Shown: positions 4,760 to 8,404 of the stretch, one piece after another | Numbering within the stretch: the stretch's first letter is position 1 | How the letters are laid out: each line of letters opens with the position of its first letter | Program-made: the position numbers and the translations under genes | The notes under the pieces: model-generated | What the model saw: the letters and a program-made list of their open reading frames with translations, nothing else | The model's database searches: none | Told to the model about the DNA's origin: nothing | Source of the DNA: Bacteroidaceae bacterium | Lineage (GTDB): Bacteria > Bacteroidota > Bacteroidia > Bacteroidales > Bacteroidaceae | Reading direction: 5' to 3' | DNA: 8,404 nucleotides | NCBI GenBank assembly: GCA_017557475.1 | Contig: JAFYYO010000376.1 | Coordinates: 1 to 8,404 of the forward strand

Positions 4760-5190
4760 TTTGACAAAATGTAAGTAAACATGCCAAGTTTGCTTACATC
4801 TTGATTTTCGCCGATGCTCTGAGAAGGCCATCGGATTTCGAGGCCTGTACCTAGGTACGGATTCACGAGAATAAAACCGATTTTTGTAACCCGTTGATAG
4901 TTCGATAGATACATTTTGAGCCTATCGATTAGGGCAGGAAAAACACCCGATTTCGAGTGCGAAAAGGTCGATTTTGGCGTGTTTTGACCCCCGACGGAAC
5001 ACGTGAAAATGCCAAACAAAGCACGTTTAGTTTGAAAACGCTCCCTGTTACGTTTGCCAACATTCCCTGTTAAGTCGGGAAACGCTCCCTGTTTTGTCCG
5101 TTTTCGAGGCGTTTTTCGATCAAAACTACTCCATTTTGTGTTCGAAATCGAAATGGCAGTATGTAAGCGATTCGACTGCTTTTGTGACAT
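4756..5190 (-). CDS. Unsupported 144-codon ORF across the repeat-bearing intergenic element
   Basis: An open frame of 144 codons spans nearly the whole gap. It begins 10 bases after a promoter-like GACCTTTG on the minus strand and ends overlapping the stop of the converging gene by 4 bp. The product is rich in Ser, Lys, Arg and Thr and resembles no family I know. Against coding, the three 22-bp repeats it crosses are read in three different frames (NRERF, TGNVG, KQGAF), as expected for non-coding DNA, and the frame covers several inverted repeats. It is kept only as a possibility because the open length is notable. Confidence 0.2.
   Translation of the reverse strand: MSQKQSNRLHTAISISNTKWSSFDRKTPRKRTKQGAFPDLTGNVGKRNRERFQTKRALFGIFTCSVGGQNTPKSTFSHSKSGVFPALIDRLKMYLSNYQRVTKIGFILVNPYLGTGLEIRWPSQSIGENQDVSKLGMFTYILSN
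4769..4799. terminator. Strong hairpin after the 4280-4759 gene (probable terminator)
   Basis: ATGTAAGTAAAC (4769-4780) pairs with GTTTGCTTACAT (4788-4799) over 12 positions with a single T-G wobble and a 7-base loop. It begins 9 bases after the stop codon. The T-tract that follows (CTTGATTTT) is weak, so termination efficiency is uncertain. The near-perfect symmetry would also serve transcripts arriving from the right. Confidence 0.6.
4845..4860. repeat. 12-bp perfect palindrome GTACCTAGGTAC
   Basis: GTACCTAGGTAC at 4847-4858 is self-complementary. It extends to 4845-4860 with one T-G position and a C-G pair, so it would form a cruciform or be a dimeric protein site. It follows the CCGATG/CATCGG inverted repeat by 12 bp. 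Confidence 0.55.
4902..4928. repeat. 7-bp inverted repeat TCGATAG / CTATCGA
   Basis: Perfect arms at 4902-4908 and 4922-4928 enclose a 13-base loop. It could be a hairpin in either direction; there is no adjacent T-tract, so it is not a standard terminator. Confidence 0.5.
5037..5102. repeat. Three 22-bp tandem units (AACgcTCCCTGTT core)
   Basis: The 13-bp core AACGCTCCCTGTT occurs at 5037-5049 and 5081-5093, with AACATTCCCTGTT at 5059-5071 between them. The period is exactly 22 bp. The 9-bp spacers (ACGTTTGCC, AAGTCGGGA, TTGTCCGTT) are unrelated. A degenerate fourth copy with the outer AAC and GTT may lie at 5015-5027. Two helical turns per unit would put each core on the same face of the DNA, which fits an iteron-like or regulator-binding array. 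Confidence 0.7.
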
Positions 5191-5233
5191 CCTGATATTG
5201 CAAAGGTCGCGTCTTTCTTCAGGTTTTGTGTAT

Positions 5234-5272
5234 AATTTTCAATTGTCAACTTTTAATTTTCAATTAATTTTC
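5234..5272. repeat. AT-rich direct repeats upstream of purL
   Basis: AATTTTCAATT occurs at 5234-5244 and 5255-5265, and a partial copy AATTTTC at 5266-5272 runs straight into the promoter element. This is low-complexity AT-rich DNA of a sort often seen before Bacteroidetes promoters; it may act as an UP-element-like region or be a mutable tract. Confidence 0.6.
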
Positions 5273-5273
5273 G

Positions 5274-5281
5274 TACCTTTG
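5274..5281 (+). promoter_or_regulatory. purL promoter -7 element
   Basis: TACCTTTG matches TAnnTTTG. No TTTG is present 19-21 bp upstream; that region is the AT-rich repeat tract. Transcription should start near 5286-5288, leaving only about 8 nt before the ATG at 5295 or about 20 nt before the ATG at 5307. Confidence 0.65.
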
Positions 5282-5306
5282 CAGACAAATTAAAATGACC
5301 CCTAAA

Positions 5307-8300
5307 ATGATTACTTTTTTCAAGACTCCCCAGCAAAGTATTATCGCGACTGAAAGCAAAAAAGCCCTGACAAAAGCAGAGGTTGAGAAACTCTGCTGGC
5401 TTTATGGTGAAGCAAATATAGAAAAGGAGGAAAACCTGCAAGGTTATTTCGTTGGTCCTCGCAGGGAGATGATTTCTCCTTGGAGCACTAACGCGGTGGA
5501 AATCACGCAGAATATGGCCATCGAAGGCATCAGTCGAATCGAGGAATACTGGGCTGTAAGTGGCGAGGATGCTGACTACGACCCCATGCTTCAACGCATG
5601 TATCACGGTTTGAACCAGGAGATTTTTACCGTCAACAAACAGCCTGAGCCCATCCTCAGCATCGAGAATCTGGAGGAATACAACGAGCAGGAAGGCCTCG
5701 CTCTGTCCCCCGAGGAGATAGAATACCTGCATCAGGTGGAAGGTCAACTCGGTAGGAAACTGACTGATAGTGAGGTCTTTGGATTTGCACAAATCAATAG
5801 TGAGCATTGCCGGCACAAGATCTTTGGCGGCACATTTATCATCGATGGCGAGGAGAAAGAGTCGTCTCTCTTCCAGATGATTAAGAAAACGACTCAAGAG
5901 AATCCCCATCATATCATTTCCGCCTATAAAGATAATGTGGCGTTTGCTGAAGGGCCAGTCGTTGAGCAGTTTGCTCCGAAGGACCACAGCACGAGTGATT
6001 ACTTCGAAGTGCGTGACATAGAGAGCGTTATCAGCCTCAAAGCCGAGACACACAACTTCCCAACTACGGTCGAGCCCTTCAATGGAGCTTCCACAGGAAC
6101 TGGTGGCGAGATTCGCGACAGAATGGGAGGCGGCGTCGGTTCGTGGCCCATCGCAGGTACTGCGGTATATATGACGAGCTATCCTCGCACGGAGGAAGAG
6201 CGCGATTGGGAGAAGATTCTTCCCGTCAGGAAGTGGCTCTACCAAACTCCTGAGCAGATTCTCATCAAGGCTTCTAACGGAGCTTCCGACTTCGGAAACA
6301 AGTTCGGTCAGCCCCTCATCACGGGTTCTGTCCTCACATTCGAGCATCAGGAAGGCCAAGAGCAATATGCTTACGACAAAGTCATCATGTTGGCTGGCGG
6401 CGTAGGCTATGGAACGAAGCGCGATTGCCTGAAGAAAGAGCCTCAGAAGGGCAATAAGATTGTTGTTGTGGGAGGTGATAACTATCGCATCGGACTTGGT
6501 GGCGGAAGCGTTTCCAGCGTGGAGACAGGTCGCTATTCAAGTGGCATCGAGCTCAATGCCGTTCAGCGTGCTAACCCCGAAATGCAGAAGCGAGCCAACA
6601 ATCTGGTGCGTGCTTTGTGCGAAGAGGAAGTGAATCCCGTCGTCAGCATCCACGATCATGGAAGTGCAGGACACGTGAACTGCCTCTCCGAGCTTGTTGA
6701 AGAGTGTGGCGGACTTATTGATATGACGAAGCTTCCTATCGGCGATCCGACCCTTTCGGCTAAAGAAATCATCGCCAACGAAAGCCAGGAACGCATGGGA
6801 CTCCTCATCGACGAGAAGCATATCGAGCATGTTCGCAAGATTGCAGAAAGGGAAAGAGCTCCGCTTTATATGGTCGGAGAAACGACTGGCGATGCCCATT
6901 TCGCCTTCCAACAAGGGGATGGGAAGCGTCCGTTCGACCTCGATGTGGCTCAGATGTTTGGGCATAGTCCCAAGACCATCATGCGAGATAAGACGGTGGA
7001 ACGCAAATATGCTGACGTCGAATATGCCGGAATATCCGGAAAGTCCGGCTTTTCTGGACTTTCTAGTTACCTCGAGCGAGTTCTTCAGCTTGAGGCAGTT
7101 GCTTGTAAAGACTGGTTGACCAATAAGGTGGACCGCTCTGTAACGGGCAAAGTGGCTCGCCAACAATGCCAAGGCGAACTGCAGTTGCCGCTCTCGGACT
7201 GTGGTGTGGTTGCCCTCGACTATCGTGGCGTGAAAGGCATCGCCACAGCTCTCGGTCACGCTCCACAAGCCGCTTTGGCCAATCCGGCTGCAGGTAGCGT
7301 CCTCTCAGTTGCTGAGTCTTTGACGAATATCCTTTGGGCTCCGCTCGAAGAAGGACTTGATAGCGTCAGCCTTAGCGCGAACTGGATGTGGCCTTGCCGC
7401 GCTCAGGAAGGCGAGGATGCACGTCTGTATCAGGCAGTTGAGGCGTTGAGCGACTTCAGTTGTGCTTTGCAGATCAACGTTCCGACAGGCAAGGACAGCC
7501 TCTCAATGACGCAGAAATACCCCGATGGAACAAAGATTATCTCTCCTGGAACAGTCATCGTTTCGAGTGGCGGCCAGGTAAGCGACATCAAGAAGGTCGT
7601 TTCGCCTGTCATTCAGAAGTGTCCCTCTACCTTATATCATATAGATTTCTCGTTCGACGAACTGCGTTTGGGCGGTTCCGCCTTTGCCCAAAGTCTGGGA
7701 AAAGTCGGGAGTGATGTGCCTATGGTTCGCGATCCGGAGTACTTCCGCGATGCCTTCAATGCCGTTCAAGACTTGATAAAGAAGGGGCTCATCCTCGCAG
7801 GTCACGACATCTCGGCAGGCGGTCTTATCACTTGTCTGCTGGAGATGTGCTTTGCAAATACTGAAGGCGGACTCGAGATAAACCTCGATAAGATAAAGTG
7901 CGACGACCTTGCGAAGCTCCTCTTTGCAGAGAACCCGGGTATCGTGATTCAGGTTGCGGACAAGAATAGAACTGAAGTCAAGAAGCTTCTCGAGGATGCG
8001 GGAGTCGGTTATGTGAATCTCGGCAAGCCTTGCAACGAGCGTCAAATCCTCATAAAGAAGGGAGAGGCTCAGTATCAGTTTGATATTGACCAGCTTCGTG
8101 ATGTTTGGTATAAGACATCTTATCTGCTCGACCAGAAGCAAAGCTTCAATGGAAAGGCAAAGGAACGCTTTGAGAACTACAAGCAGCAACCGCTTAAGTG
8201 GAAGTTCCTGCCGAGCTTCACTGGCAAACTCAGCCAGTTTGGTCTCAATCCGGACCGCAGAAAAAAGAGTGGCGTCAGAGCCGCCATCATCCGAGAGAAA

Positions 8301-8404
8301 GGCACGAATGGCGAGAGGGAAATGGCATACATGCTCTACTTGGCAGGCTTCGATGTCAAGGATGTCATGATGACCGACCTCATTTCAGGTCGCGAAACGC
8401 TCGA
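5307..8404 (+). CDS. purL: Phosphoribosylformylglycinamidine synthase, large single-chain type (partial, 3' end outside window)
   Basis: FGAM synthase catalyses step 4 of purine synthesis: FGAR + glutamine + ATP gives FGAM + glutamate + ADP + Pi. About 1,032 residues are visible without a stop or frameshift, out of roughly 1,230 for the family. In order come the N-terminal PurS-like and linker part (SEHCRHKIF near 165), the first synthase half (ETHNFPT near 247, EIRDRMGGG near 268, HDHGSAGH at 449-456) and the second half (VPTGKDSLSM at 725-734, GHDISAGG at 832-839). The glutaminase domain begins near 990 (AAIIREKGTNGE) and is cut by the window edge before its catalytic cysteine. The start at 5307 gives MITFF, matching Bacteroides homologues (MILFF), and a workable leader; an ATG at 5295 would add four residues. 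A short Gly-X-Ser repeat lies at 575-586. Confidence 0.97.
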   Translation, partial: MITFFKTPQQSIIATESKKALTKAEVEKLCWLYGEANIEKEENLQGYFVGPRREMISPWSTNAVEITQNMAIEGISRIEEYWAVSGEDADYDPMLQRMYHGLNQEIFTVNKQPEPILSIENLEEYNEQEGLALSPEEIEYLHQVEGQLGRKLTDSEVFGFAQINSEHCRHKIFGGTFIIDGEEKESSLFQMIKKTTQENPHHIISAYKDNVAFAEGPVVEQFAPKDHSTSDYFEVRDIESVISLKAETHNFPTTVEPFNGASTGTGGEIRDRMGGGVGSWPIAGTAVYMTSYPRTEEERDWEKILPVRKWLYQTPEQILIKASNGASDFGNKFGQPLITGSVLTFEHQEGQEQYAYDKVIMLAGGVGYGTKRDCLKKEPQKGNKIVVVGGDNYRIGLGGGSVSSVETGRYSSGIELNAVQRANPEMQKRANNLVRALCEEEVNPVVSIHDHGSAGHVNCLSELVEECGGLIDMTKLPIGDPTLSAKEIIANESQERMGLLIDEKHIEHVRKIAERERAPLYMVGETTGDAHFAFQQGDGKRPFDLDVAQMFGHSPKTIMRDKTVERKYADVEYAGISGKSGFSGLSSYLERVLQLEAVACKDWLTNKVDRSVTGKVARQQCQGELQLPLSDCGVVALDYRGVKGIATALGHAPQAALANPAAGSVLSVAESLTNILWAPLEEGLDSVSLSANWMWPCRAQEGEDARLYQAVEALSDFSCALQINVPTGKDSLSMTQKYPDGTKIISPGTVIVSSGGQVSDIKKVVSPVIQKCPSTLYHIDFSFDELRLGGSAFAQSLGKVGSDVPMVRDPEYFRDAFNAVQDLIKKGLILAGHDISAGGLITCLLEMCFANTEGGLEINLDKIKCDDLAKLLFAENPGIVIQVADKNRTEVKKLLEDAGVGYVNLGKPCNERQILIKKGEAQYQFDIDQLRDVWYKTSYLLDQKQSFNGKAKERFENYKQQPLKWKFLPSFTGKLSQFGLNPDRRKKSGVRAAIIREKGTNGEREMAYMLYLAGFDVKDVMMTDLISGRETL
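7029..7064 (+). repeat. Four 9-bp tandem repeats in purL encoding Gly-X-Ser
   Basis: GGAATATCC, GGAAAGTCC, GGCTTTTCT and GGACTTTCT lie head to tail in the purL frame and encode GIS-GKS-GFS-GLS. GAAAGTCC (7039-7046) and GGACTTTC (7056-7063) also form an 8-bp inverted repeat with a 9-base loop. Compared with remembered Bacteroides PurL, this interdomain stretch is about seven residues longer, which suggests expansion by slippage in a tolerant linker. Confidence 0.65.

Larger units (their letters stand above)
4760..5233. other. Structured, repeat-bearing non-coding element (unidentified)
   Basis: About 475 bp between the 4280-4759 gene and the AT-rich purL promoter region hold no convincing gene. 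The stretch contains the 12-bp hairpin at 4769-4799. It also has CCGATG/CATCGG (4811-4816 with 4829-4834), the palindrome GTACCTAGGTAC (4847-4858), TCGATAG/CTATCGA (4902-4908 with 4922-4928) and CGTGTT/AACACG (4978-4983 with 4998-5003). Three 22-bp tandem units follow at 5037-5102. GATTTCGAG occurs twice (about 4835 and 4949). The density of symmetry suggests a structured RNA, a dispersed intergenic repeat, or a remnant of one. No known RNA family is recognised. Confidence 0.5.

Noticed and set aside
5037..5102. Tandem array considered as a CRISPR
   Set aside because: Cores of 13 bp with 9-bp spacers and only three copies are far too short, and no cas gene is present.
5253..6365. 370-codon minus-strand open frame, with similar long frames at 6537-7268 and 7632-8189
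   Set aside because: All lie antisense to purL, whose plus-strand frame is intact and highly conserved. The antisense products match no family and have no promoter or neighbours.

Overview
The window looks like chromosomal DNA from a member of the Bacteroidales, most likely a Prevotella/Segatella-type organism. Three things point there. The upstream regions carry the Bacteroidetes housekeeping promoter (TTTG, 19-20 bp, TAnnTTTG) and few good Shine-Dalgarno sites. The Fe/Mn superoxide dismutase and the large PurL read like Bacteroides/Prevotella orthologues. Several small families here (DUF4298, STM3941-like, and a winged-helix regulator paired with a membrane protein) are common in that group. 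No rRNA, tRNA, transposase, CRISPR array or phage gene was found.

Left part (1-2927). The last 20 codons of an unidentified plus-strand gene end at 63. Facing it is a tight six-gene minus-strand run with gaps or overlaps of 18, -11, -4, 11 and 3 bp. In transcription order it is sodB, an STM3941-like membrane protein, an AlkD-type DNA alkylation repair protein, a DUF4298 protein, a TfoX N-terminal-domain protein, and a small MGMT/ATL-fold protein that keeps the PCHRV cysteine. A full-consensus promoter sits just upstream of sodB. If the run is one transcript, it joins superoxide removal to two routes of alkylated-DNA repair.

Middle part (2928-4799). A divergent control region carries the sodB promoter and an equally good plus-strand promoter, whose spacer contains a perfect 7+1+7 palindrome. 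The plus-strand promoter drives a six-helix membrane protein and, one base after its stop, a winged-helix regulator. A third gene, a small membrane-anchored protein of unknown function, follows with a -7 element set inside a perfect 14-bp inverted repeat. A strong hairpin lies 9 bases past its stop codon.

Right part (4760-8404). About 540 bp without a convincing gene are rich in inverted repeats and contain three 22-bp tandem units. This may be a dispersed repeat or a structured RNA. It is followed by AT-rich direct repeats with a TACCTTTG promoter element, then purL (phosphoribosylformylglycinamidine synthase, large single-chain type). purL is intact in frame as far as the window edge, which cuts it at the start of its glutaminase domain.

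The recognisable genes are mostly ordinary. The points of interest are the sodB/alkylation-repair gene run, the palindromic promoter upstream of the membrane protein/regulator pair, and the structured repeat-bearing intergenic element.
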